From Porphyromonadaceae bacterium UBA7087 (GTDB lineage Bacteria > Bacteroidota > Bacteroidia > Bacteroidales > Muribaculaceae), in contig DKYZ01000127.1 of NCBI GenBank assembly GCA_002493515.1, positions 1 through 16,573 on the forward strand: DNA of 16,573 bases. The letters are read 5' to 3'. The position numbers were made by a program, and so were the translations under genes. Positions 1 through 6,816 of this stretch are shown piece by piece (the stretch's first letter is position 1; every line of letters begins with the position of its first letter). The notes below the pieces were generated by a model, which did no database searches, was not told where the DNA came from, and saw only the letters and a list, made by a program, of their open reading frames with translations.

Positions 1-107
1 TCAAGATTTTTCAGGACTAGACAATGTTAAAAATCCGGGCAAAATGAGACCCGTGTTTTGCAAATCCAAAATTGCCTCGAATTAAATAGCTGATTATGAG
101 TATGTTG

Positions 108-146
108 AAAAACGTGAAATCTCCTAACAAGAGATTTCACGTTTTT
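108..146. terminator. Perfect 16-bp hairpin, bidirectional intrinsic terminator
   Basis: The arm aaaaacgtgaaatctc (108-123) is followed by the 7-base loop ctaacaa and then its exact reverse complement (131-146). The stem begins with five A and ends with five T, so it can act as a Rho-independent terminator in either direction. It probably ends a transcript entering from the left edge and insulates fmt. I see no convincing gene in 1-107. Confidence 0.8.
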
Positions 147-254
147 ATACCCATTTTGCATATCTGGCCGGGGCGGCGCACGGGGGGGGCGGACGTTTCC
201 GGCCACGGGATGACAAAAGCCATCTGCCTGACATAAAAAATCAAGGATTTTAGC

Positions 255-262
255 TAAATTTG
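255..262 (+). promoter_or_regulatory. Bacteroidetes-type -7 box before fmt
   Basis: The octamer taaatttg matches the Bacteroidetes sigma-70 -7 consensus TAnnTTTG and lies 27 bases before the chosen fmt start at 290. I see no clear TTTG -33 element about 20 bases upstream, so the promoter is only half supported. The box overlaps the alternative TTG start at 260, which argues against that start. Confidence 0.5.
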
Positions 263-289
263 CAGTCTGAATATATAACCGCATTGGAA

Positions 290-1240
290 ATGGGAAAGAT
301 AAGGACTGTATTTTTCGGGACACCCGAGTTTGCCGTGGCGAGCCTGCGTCGCCTCCTTGACGACGGGGTTGACGTCGCGGCTGTTGTTACGATGCCCGAC
401 AAGGTGGCCGGCCGAGGCCATAAGATGATTCAGAGCGATGTGAAGAAATTCGCCGTGGAAAGAGATTTGCCGGTACTACAGCCCGAAAAGCTGAAGGACC
501 CTTGTTTCATTGAAACTTTGCGCGAGCTCAATGCCGACCTTTTTATTGTAATTGCATTCCGGATGCTTCCGGAGGCGGTATGGGCCATGCCACCGCTCGG
601 CACCTTCAATCTCCATGCCTCCCTGTTGCCGAAATACCGTGGGGCGGCTCCCATCAACCGGGCCGTGATGAACGGCGAGACAGAGACGGGAGTTACAACT
701 TTCTTCCTGAAACACGAGATCGACACGGGCGAGATTATCGCGCAGGAGAAGATAGATATTCGTCCGGAAGATAACGCGGGCGATGTTCACGACAGGCTTA
801 TGGATCTCGGGGCGGAAATGGTGGCGGCCACGGTACGCGACATCGAGGCCGGCACGGTCAAGAGTTTTCCGCAGCCGGAGGGGGAGTTTGTGGCAGCCCC
901 TAAAATATATAAGGAGACATGCCGGATTGACTGGAGCAGACCGGCCATAGAGATACACAACCACATCCGCGGACTGGCGCCCTATCCGGCGGCCTGGAGC
1001 ACTCTCCAGGCAGAGGGGGACAAAACGATGGAGGTAAAGATTTTCACCTCCGCACCATGTAAGACGGCCTGCACAGGCCGACATCCCGGCGAATGCCGTG
1101 TGGATGGGAAACGCCTTTACGTGGCCACAGCCGACGGCGAGCTTGAGATCCTGGAGCTCCAGCCCTCCGGAAAGAAAAGGATGCCAGCCTCCGCATTCCT
1201 CCTGGGCTACCACCCCGTAAAATTCACAGAGAGTTTTTAA
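290..1240 (+). CDS. fmt: Methionyl-tRNA formyltransferase
   Basis: The enzyme formylates the amino group of initiator Met-tRNA using 10-formyltetrahydrofolate, in the cytoplasm, to prime translation initiation. The 316-residue product has the family signature: FFGTPEFA near the N-terminus (8-15), NLHASLLPKYRG at 107-118 with the catalytic Asn107 and His109, and Asp145 in IDTGEI, matching N106/H108/D144 of the E. coli enzyme. The C-terminal OB-like tRNA-binding part is present, and the length is normal. I chose ATG 290 because the protein then begins MGKIRTVFFGTPEF as in homologues. A TTG at 260 would add ten residues but lies inside the promoter-like -7 box. It follows a strong terminator and precedes the AT-rich tcmP pair by 42 bases. 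The usual partner def is not in the window. Confidence 0.96.
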   Translation: MGKIRTVFFGTPEFAVASLRRLLDDGVDVAAVVTMPDKVAGRGHKMIQSDVKKFAVERDLPVLQPEKLKDPCFIETLRELNADLFIVIAFRMLPEAVWAMPPLGTFNLHASLLPKYRGAAPINRAVMNGETETGVTTFFLKHEIDTGEIIAQEKIDIRPEDNAGDVHDRLMDLGAEMVAATVRDIEAGTVKSFPQPEGEFVAAPKIYKETCRIDWSRPAIEIHNHIRGLAPYPAAWSTLQAEGDKTMEVKIFTSAPCKTACTGRHPGECRVDGKRLYVATADGELEILELQPSGKKRMPASAFLLGYHPVKFTESF

Positions 1241-1282
1241 TCCATTCAAAGATATGTCTGACATAATGCAAATTTAATTATC

Positions 1283-2230
1283 ATGATTGATTATAACGAT
1301 ATAGAAAAAGAGTTCGGGGCGGCTTCTGAGCCAATGGCCCTATGGGGAGGAAGCTGGACAGAACAGAAGCTCGATGCGTTTGCAAAGTATGTTGCAGCAT
1401 ATCTTACTATCATGAATAACTATCGAGATAAATATAATTGGAAATTGATATATTTCGATGGTTTTGCCGGTAGCGGCTCACGAGGAGAATCTGAACCTTA
1501 CGATGAAACCGACAAAGGATTATTCGACATCTCTGAAATAGATATAGATAAAAGCGAGAGCGAAGTATATGTCGGCGCCGCCGAACGAGTGTTACAAATA
1601 AGCATACGGGGATTCGATTATTATTACTTTAACGAACGCAACCAAGAGTCGATCAACGCCTTAAAGGCAAAGCTCTCCCGCTACTCATCTGTTAATGCAA
1701 GACTTGAATTCAGATGCAATGATGCCAATGCTGAACTTTTCAAACTGTCAAAGGCACTGCACAATGACAGACATCTAAAAGCTCTTGTCCTTCTGGATCC
1801 ATTTGGGATGCAATTAGACTGGGATTCAATCGCCTCCCTTAAAGGAAGCGGTGCTGACGTATGGATTCTTGTTCCGACAGGTGTCATCATCAATCGACTG
1901 TTAGATGGCAAAGGAGAGCTTCTATTCAGCAATAAGCTTCAGAAATTTTTTGGAATGTCGGAGTCTGAAATACGCTCATTTTTTTATGAGGACAGGACAG
2001 AAATGACTCTGTTCGGCGAAGAGACATATTGTTATAAATTACCAAATGCCATTCGTAGAATAGCCGATCTATACATAACAAAGTTATCCGAGATATTCAA
2101 GTATGTCTTAAAAGAACCTCTGATTCTCTATAATAGACGCGGCATTCCCATCTTTCATTTCGTTTTTGCATCTAACAATCAGAGCGCCGGTAAGATAGCC
2201 TCTGAAATAGTAGGTAAAATCAACAGCTGA
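1283..2230 (+). CDS. tcmP: Three-Cys-motif partner protein TcmP, methyltransferase-like
   Basis: This 315-residue protein resembles the TcmP family, which is named for its recurrent pairing with Gp37/Gp68 three-cysteine proteins; exactly such a gene starts one base after its stop. The function is not established. Visible motifs suggest a Rossmann-type SAM-dependent methyltransferase core: IYFDGFAGSG (56-65) resembles the SAM-binding motif I, FNERN (116-120) offers an acidic residue where motif II would lie, CNDANAE (145-151) could be motif III, and VLLDPFG (169-175) resembles catalytic motif IV. The N-terminus has WTEQKLDAFAKYVAAYL (25-41), a helix typical of the family. The C-terminal third (about 240-315) may be a small separate domain; I recognise no motif there. 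No signal peptide or membrane segment is seen. Local GC is low (17 of 60 in 1381-1440), unlike fmt and menD, so transfer is likely. The methyltransferase activity is inference. Confidence 0.85.
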   Translation: MIDYNDIEKEFGAASEPMALWGGSWTEQKLDAFAKYVAAYLTIMNNYRDKYNWKLIYFDGFAGSGSRGESEPYDETDKGLFDISEIDIDKSESEVYVGAAERVLQISIRGFDYYYFNERNQESINALKAKLSRYSSVNARLEFRCNDANAELFKLSKALHNDRHLKALVLLDPFGMQLDWDSIASLKGSGADVWILVPTGVIINRLLDGKGELLFSNKLQKFFGMSESEIRSFFYEDRTEMTLFGEETYCYKLPNAIRRIADLYITKLSEIFKYVLKEPLILYNRRGIPIFHFVFASNNQSAGKIASEIVGKINS

Positions 2231-2231
2231 T

Positions 2232-2954
2232 ATGAGAACAACCAAGATTGAATGGACTGACAAAACATGGAACCCAATTACAGGATGTTCAAAGAAGTCT
2301 ACCGGATGTCAACATTGCTATGCTGAGGTAATGTCTCGCAGACTCAAAGCAATGGGGCTCTCCAAATATGCAAACGGATTTTCCGTAACTCTCCATTATG
2401 AATTAATCAATGAGCCCTATAAATGGAAGCAATCCCATAATATTTTTGTTTGCTCAATGAGCGATATATTTCATGAGGACGTCCCATTTGATTTTGTAGA
2501 CAATATGTTCGATGTAATCAGAAAAACAGATCAACATCGTTACCAAATTCTTACAAAGAGAGCAGAACGAATGGCAGAATATTTTGAAACCCGTGAAATT
2601 CCTGACAACGTATGGCTTGGCGTAACTGTAGAAGCGCAATCCTCCAGGTTTAGAATTGACTATTTGCGTAATCTGCAGGCATCAGTTAAATTCCTTTCTT
2701 GTGAGCCGCTGGTGGAAGATCTTGGAGAGCTTGATCTGACAGGCATCGATTGGGTCATTGTCGGTGGAGAAAGTGGTCCTCATGCTCGACCTATGCAAGA
2801 GGACTGGGTTCTTAAAGTTCGGAAGCAAGTAGAAGAGCAAAAAGCCCGCTTCTTTTTTAAACAATGGGGAACCTGGGGCGCCGATGGCATAAAACGTAAC
2901 AAACATGCAAACGGTAAACTTCTTAAAGGGGAAGTAATTCAGGAAATGCCATAG
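2232..2954 (+). CDS. Phage Gp37/Gp68 family (DUF5131) three-Cys-motif protein
   Basis: The 240-residue product carries the family hallmark near its N-terminus: WNPITGC followed by Cys26 and Cys29, so three cysteines spaced C-x6-C-x2-C (19, 26, 29). Later conserved blocks are FVCSMSDIFHEDVP (72-85), QILTKR (105-110), VWLGVTVE (127-134), FLSCEPL (154-160), VGGESGPHARPM (177-188) and FFFKQWG (207-213). The cysteines could hold a metal or an iron-sulfur cluster. The pattern recalls radical-SAM proteins but with a wider first spacing, so that activity is inference. The family is known from phages and bacterial accessory regions and has no settled function. The start one base after the tcmP stop implies translational coupling and a shared role. 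The GC content is low here too (18 of 60 in 2401-2460). No secretion signal is visible. Confidence 0.9.
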   Translation: MRTTKIEWTDKTWNPITGCSKKSTGCQHCYAEVMSRRLKAMGLSKYANGFSVTLHYELINEPYKWKQSHNIFVCSMSDIFHEDVPFDFVDNMFDVIRKTDQHRYQILTKRAERMAEYFETREIPDNVWLGVTVEAQSSRFRIDYLRNLQASVKFLSCEPLVEDLGELDLTGIDWVIVGGESGPHARPMQEDWVLKVRKQVEEQKARFFFKQWGTWGADGIKRNKHANGKLLKGEVIQEMP

Positions 2955-3003
2955 TTATAAACTCATTAAAGACCAACCTAATAACGCCAAGGAATAAGCG
3001 ACG

Positions 3004-4767
3004 ATGGAAGTATTCAGCAAAATAACAGATGAGGGGAGATTCCCCGACGAGGGATACAGGGTGAACGACACCGCAAAGGCGTATTGCCGCACGATTCTCG
3101 ACGTGGTCTCGGCCCACGGTGTCAGGGAAGTGGTGTGTTCGCCGGGTTCTCGCAACACGCCCCTGCTCATCGCGGCGGCGGCACGCGCGGAACTGCACAA
3201 ACATGTGGTGGTGGACGAGCGTTGCGCAGCCTTCATGGCACTCGGCATAGCCGCTGCCAGCAGAAAACCGGTGGCGCTTGTCTGCACCTCCGGAACCGCC
3301 CTGCTCAACTACGCTCCGGCTGTGGCGGAAGCATTCTACCAGGGAGTGCCGCTCATAGTCATTACCGCTGACCGTCCATCGCAATGGATCGACCAGGACG
3401 ACAGCCAGACCATACGCCAGGAGGGGGCGTTCGCCAATTTCATAAAAAGGAGCTATCACATAGAATCCGTTGAAAATCCCTCTGAAGAAGATTGCTGGTA
3501 TGTAAACCGTATCGTCAACGACGCTATGACGGAAGCGCTGTCGCGGAGGCAGGGACCGGTGCATATCAATATCTCGCTTGCTCCACCCCTCGGCAAAACC
3601 ATCGACATACCGCGCACTGCACCCCGAATGATTCGTCTGCTGGAAGCCGAGCCGATGCTTTCCAATCAACGGATGCGCGAGCTCGCCGACTATGCTGCCG
3701 GTAAGAAGATTCTGCTCATAGCCGGATTCATGCCCCCTGACAACGAGCTCAACCGAGCCGTGGCGGAACTGGCATCACTGCCTAACGTGTATGTGATGGC
3801 TGAGACGATTTCAAACCTCCACCTTCCCGGAAGAAACTGGAACATCGACACCATGCTCTCCATCATGGACACATCCGACAAGGATTCCCTCCGGCCAGAC
3901 ATAATCATTTCAATCGGCGGAGCCCTGGTGTCAAGAATGGCAAAGGCATACCTGAGGGAATGCACCGAAGCGGAAAACTGGGCGGTAGGATACTTCCACA
4001 CCACTGTAGACTGTTTCCAGTCGCTGACATTGCGCATAGAGGCAGACCGCAGCGCGTTTCTGCGGCGCCTCGCCCGGCTGATGCGCCGCGACAGCCGTCC
4101 CCGACGCTCCGCATATTCAGAATCCTGGCAAAAGATGGCCGAGAAATCCATGGTTTCACACAGCTGGTTTCTCAAAGAGCTACCCTGGTGTGAGATGTCG
4201 GCTCTCGAAACGCTCCTCAACGCCCTTCCGGCCTCGGCCAATCTCTATCTGTCGAACGGCACGGCGATAAGATATGCCCAACTGCTGATGAACGGAATGC
4301 CCCACGCCTGCTACTGCAACCGTGGCGTCTCAGGCATCGACGGCTGCACGTCTACCGCAGTCGGCGGCGCGATGACCTACGGAGGACTGACTGTGCTGGT
4401 GAGCGGCGACATGTCGTTCTCATACGACTGCGGCGCCCTGAACATCCGAGAGATACCGGACACCATGAGAATCGCTGTCGTAAAGAATGGCGGCGGAGGC
4501 ATATTCCGGTTTATCGCAAGCACCTCGGCTCTCGAGCAGAGGGAGAGATATTTCTGCGCCGATCCCGAGGTGCCGGTCGAAGGGCTTGCCAGGGCATACG
4601 GCTGGCGTTACCTCAAAGCCTCCTCCATGACCGAGCTTGAGAGCGCCCTCCCCTCCTTCTTCAGTGCGGAAGCCCCGAAATCGATCCTCGAAATCGATTG
4701 CGACGGCATCCTCTCGGCCGAAATCCTGAAAAGCTATATGAGCCGCAATTATTTGCGGCAATGTTAA
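3004..4767 (+). CDS. menD: 2-succinyl-5-enolpyruvyl-6-hydroxy-3-cyclohexene-1-carboxylate synthase
   Basis: This thiamine-diphosphate enzyme adds the succinic semialdehyde unit from 2-oxoglutarate to isochorismate, the first committed step of menaquinone synthesis. Typical MenD blocks are CSPGSRNTPL (45-54), DERCAAF (72-78) with the ThDP-activating glutamate, CTSGTALLNYAPAVAEA and TADRPSQWID, and the ThDP/Mg-binding GDMSFSYD late in the protein. At 587 residues it is slightly longer than the roughly 555 usual in the family. The extra length is at the N-terminus: a GTG at 3061 would start the protein as (M)NDTAKAYCRTI, matching the usual distance to the first helix, so the ATG at 3004 is uncertain. 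It heads menD-menB-menC-menE. The isochorismate synthase gene often found just upstream is absent; the tcmP pair occupies that place. I see no promoter in 2955-3003. Confidence 0.94.
   Translation: MEVFSKITDEGRFPDEGYRVNDTAKAYCRTILDVVSAHGVREVVCSPGSRNTPLLIAAAARAELHKHVVVDERCAAFMALGIAAASRKPVALVCTSGTALLNYAPAVAEAFYQGVPLIVITADRPSQWIDQDDSQTIRQEGAFANFIKRSYHIESVENPSEEDCWYVNRIVNDAMTEALSRRQGPVHINISLAPPLGKTIDIPRTAPRMIRLLEAEPMLSNQRMRELADYAAGKKILLIAGFMPPDNELNRAVAELASLPNVYVMAETISNLHLPGRNWNIDTMLSIMDTSDKDSLRPDIIISIGGALVSRMAKAYLRECTEAENWAVGYFHTTVDCFQSLTLRIEADRSAFLRRLARLMRRDSRPRRSAYSESWQKMAEKSMVSHSWFLKELPWCEMSALETLLNALPASANLYLSNGTAIRYAQLLMNGMPHACYCNRGVSGIDGCTSTAVGGAMTYGGLTVLVSGDMSFSYDCGALNIREIPDTMRIAVVKNGGGGIFRFIASTSALEQRERYFCADPEVPVEGLARAYGWRYLKASSMTELESALPSFFSAEAPKSILEIDCDGILSAEILKSYMSRNYLRQC
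4742..4759 (+). other. Hairpin in the last codons of menD
   Basis: The arms gccgcaa (4742-4748) and ttgcggc (4753-4759) form a perfect 7-bp stem around a ttat loop. It lies within the final menD codons and is followed by A-rich rather than T-rich sequence, so it is a poor intrinsic terminator. It overlaps the -33 TTTG of the menB promoter. It could protect the mRNA end or damp read-through; the role is not known. Confidence 0.5.
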
Positions 4768-4783
4768 AAAAGGATTAAATTTG
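4752..4783 (+). promoter_or_regulatory. menB promoter, TTTG-N20-TAAATTTG
   Basis: TTTG at 4752-4755 and taaatttg at 4776-4783 are 20 bases apart, an excellent match to the Bacteroidetes -33/-7 promoter. The -33 element lies inside the menD coding sequence. Transcription would begin shortly after 4783 and leave a leader of roughly 60 bases before menB. This suggests that menB-menC-menE can be expressed apart from menD. Confidence 0.7.
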
Positions 4784-4849
4784 CATTCCGAAAAGAGACC
4801 GACGCCATCAGCTGCATTGCGAGCAGTTGTGGCTATCGGCAGAAAAAAT

Positions 4850-5677
4850 ATGGAAAAGATGAAATTTGACTGGAAACCCATAAAGGAGTATACCGACATC
4901 CTCTTCGAGCAATTCGAGGGGATTGCAAAAATCACTATCAACCGTCCGAAAGTCTACAACGCCTTCAGGCCGCTCACCAACAGCGAGATGCTCGACGCAA
5001 TGGCTATATGCCGCGAACGCGCCGACATCGGGGTGGTGATACTTACCGGCGCCGGCGACAAGGCATTCTGCAGCGGCGGCGACCAGAACGTGAAAGGAGT
5101 CGGGGGATATGTCGACGACAACGGAGTGCCGCGCCTCAACGTCCTTGAGCTTCATCACGCGATACGTTCCATTCCAAAACCGGTCATCGCCATGGTCAAC
5201 GGCTACAGCATCGGCGGAGGCAACGTGCTCCAGGTGGTATGCGACCTCTCCATCGCATCAGAGAACGCCCGCTTCGGCCAGACCGGTCCGAAAGTGGGAA
5301 GTTTCGACGCAGGATTCGGCTCATCCTACCTTGCCCGCTGCGTCGGACAGAAGAAAGCCCGCGAGATATGGTTCCTCTGCCGCCAGTATACGGCGCAGGA
5401 GGCACTCGAGATGGGCATGGTCAACAAGGTCGTGCTTTTCGACAAGCTTGAGGAGGAGACCGTAGACTGGTGCCGGACTATCCTCAAACGCAGCCCGATG
5501 GCCATACGCATGATCAAGCGGGCACTCAACGCCGAGCTTGACGGACAGGCCGGACTCATGGAGTTCGCCGGAGACGCGACCCTCATGTATTATCTTATGG
5601 ACGAGGCCCAGGAGGGGAAGAACGCATTCCTCGAGAAGCGCGACCCCAACTTCGACCAGTTCCCGAAATTCCCCTGA
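4850..5677 (+). CDS. menB: 1,4-dihydroxy-2-naphthoyl-CoA synthase, type I
   Basis: This crotonase-fold enzyme closes the second ring of the naphthoquinone by converting o-succinylbenzoyl-CoA to 1,4-dihydroxy-2-naphthoyl-CoA. The 275-residue product closely resembles E. coli MenB: ITINRP then NAFRPLT (38-43), CSGGDQN (74-80) of the oxyanion hole, GYSIGGGNVL (118-127), and GQTGPKVGSFDAGFGSSY (143-160) with the Asp of the active-site SFD. Gly146 sits where type II enzymes carry an aspartate, so this should be a bicarbonate-dependent type I MenB. I chose ATG 4850, which gives MEKMKFDWKPIKEY as in Bacteroides homologues. An upstream TTG at 4781 would extend the frame by 23 residues but lies inside the -7 promoter box. 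ATG 4859 is another possibility. It lies 82 bases after menD and 68 before menC. Confidence 0.95.
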   Translation: MEKMKFDWKPIKEYTDILFEQFEGIAKITINRPKVYNAFRPLTNSEMLDAMAICRERADIGVVILTGAGDKAFCSGGDQNVKGVGGYVDDNGVPRLNVLELHHAIRSIPKPVIAMVNGYSIGGGNVLQVVCDLSIASENARFGQTGPKVGSFDAGFGSSYLARCVGQKKAREIWFLCRQYTAQEALEMGMVNKVVLFDKLEEETVDWCRTILKRSPMAIRMIKRALNAELDGQAGLMEFAGDATLMYYLMDEAQEGKNAFLEKRDPNFDQFPKFP

Positions 5678-5705
5678 CCCCCTCCCCCCCACTCACCACC
5701 AATCA

Positions 5706-5742
5706 CTAATCACTTATCACTCATAACTAATCACTTATCACT
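5706..5742 (+). repeat. 16-bp direct repeat in the menB-menC gap
   Basis: The sequence ctaatcacttatcact occurs at 5706-5721 and again at 5727-5742, separated by five bases. The whole 68-base gap is C/A/T-rich and almost free of G on the plus strand, and related fragments (aatcactaat) precede the first copy. It sits just before the menC start at 5746 and would form an unstructured translation leader. I do not recognise it as a known binding site. Confidence 0.75.
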
Positions 5743-5745
5743 GTC

Positions 5746-6804
5746 ATGCGCATGGCCTTCGCACCCTACCGGCTCCTGTTCAAGGAGCCGGGGGGAACAT
5801 CAAGAGGTGTTATGACTGAGAAACCGACGTTTCTCATCAGACTTTATGACAAGCGTCAGCCCGAAATCTACGGCATCGGCGAGGCAGGAGTCTTTCCCGG
5901 CCTGTCGCCGGAAGCCGACGGCAACTACGTAAACAAACTTATCGAGCTTCTCGCCAACATAGCAATCGGACGACCCACCGACCTCTCCCGCCACCCCTCC
6001 ATCCAGGCCGGACTGGAGCAGGCGATACGCGACTTCACGGGAGGCTGCCGGGGCATCTATTTTCCATCCGCCTTCACCCAAGGCGAGAGCGAGATCACAA
6101 TCAACGGTCTAATATGGATGGGGGATTTCGACACCATGATGAGCCGCGTCGAGGAGAAACTCGCCCTCGGCTTCCACTGCCTGAAGCTGAAGATAGGAGC
6201 CATCGACTGGCATAAGGAGCTGGAGATGATAAGGCTTATAAGAAACCGGTATTCTGAAAACGAGCTCCAGATTCGTGTAGACGCCAACGGAGCCTTTTCT
6301 CCCGATGAAGCCCTGGGCAGGCTCCGGCAGCTCGCCGAGCTCGGCATACATTCCATCGAACAACCCATAAAGGCGGCCAATCCCGAGCTTATGGCAACCC
6401 TTTGCCGCGAATCGCCGCTGCCGATAGCTCTTGATGAGGAACTGATAGGAAAATTCACATCTGAAGAGAAGCGAGCCACCATCGAGACTATCCGCCCGGC
6501 ATACATCATACTGAAACCCTCGCTCATCGGCGGTTTTTCAGGAGCGCAGGAATGGATCGGCCTGGCGGAAGAAGCCGGGGTCAGATGGTGGGTGACCTCA
6601 GCCCTGGAATCAAACGTGGGGCTGAACGCCCTCGCTCAGTGGACAGCGAGTCTCGGCGTGACAATTCCCCAGGGACTCGGCACAGGCGGAGTCTTCACCA
6701 ATAATTTCACCACTCCCCTCTCTCTTCATGGCGAGAAACTGAGCTACAGTCCGGACGTCAGCCTTGACCATGGCCAGTTCGCCAATCTTCACTGGAATGA
6801 ATGA
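5746..6804 (+). CDS. menC: o-Succinylbenzoate synthase
   Basis: This enolase-superfamily enzyme dehydrates SHCHC to o-succinylbenzoate in menaquinone synthesis. The 352-residue product has the full catalytic set: KLKIG with Lys147 and Lys149, Mg2+ ligands Asp179 (RVDAN), Glu205 (IEQP) and Asp230 (ALDEE), and the second catalytic lysine Lys257 (ILKPS), followed by GGFSGAQEW. The N-terminal capping domain keeps the usual FKEPGGTSRG segment (12-21). The start could be ATG 5746 or ATG 5752 two codons later; both fit homologues. It lies downstream of the low-complexity direct repeat and 12 bases upstream of menE, so the two are probably co-transcribed. The length is normal for Bacteroidetes MenC. 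Muconate or dipeptide epimerases share the fold, but the men neighbours decide the assignment. Confidence 0.94.
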   Translation: MRMAFAPYRLLFKEPGGTSRGVMTEKPTFLIRLYDKRQPEIYGIGEAGVFPGLSPEADGNYVNKLIELLANIAIGRPTDLSRHPSIQAGLEQAIRDFTGGCRGIYFPSAFTQGESEITINGLIWMGDFDTMMSRVEEKLALGFHCLKLKIGAIDWHKELEMIRLIRNRYSENELQIRVDANGAFSPDEALGRLRQLAELGIHSIEQPIKAANPELMATLCRESPLPIALDEELIGKFTSEEKRATIETIRPAYIILKPSLIGGFSGAQEWIGLAEEAGVRWWVTSALESNVGLNALAQWTASLGVTIPQGLGTGGVFTNNFTTPLSLHGEKLSYSPDVSLDHGQFANLHWNE

Positions 6805-6816
6805 CCGCTGACCAAT

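Noticed and set aside
182..189. Run of eight G as a possible phase-variation tract
   Set aside because: It is outside any coding region and far from a promoter -33/-7 spacer, so a switching role is not supported.
27..323. Minus-strand open frame of 98 codons
   Set aside because: It runs through the terminator hairpin, the promoter-like box and the start of fmt, and its product is low in recognisable structure.
476..1264. Minus-strand open frame of 262 codons opposite fmt
   Set aside because: fmt has all family motifs. The antisense frame has no recognisable motif.
1283..2954. Insertion sequence or prophage carrying the tcmP pair
   Set aside because: No transposase, integrase, tRNA attachment site, terminal inverted repeats or target-site duplication could be found at the edges; only composition suggests transfer.
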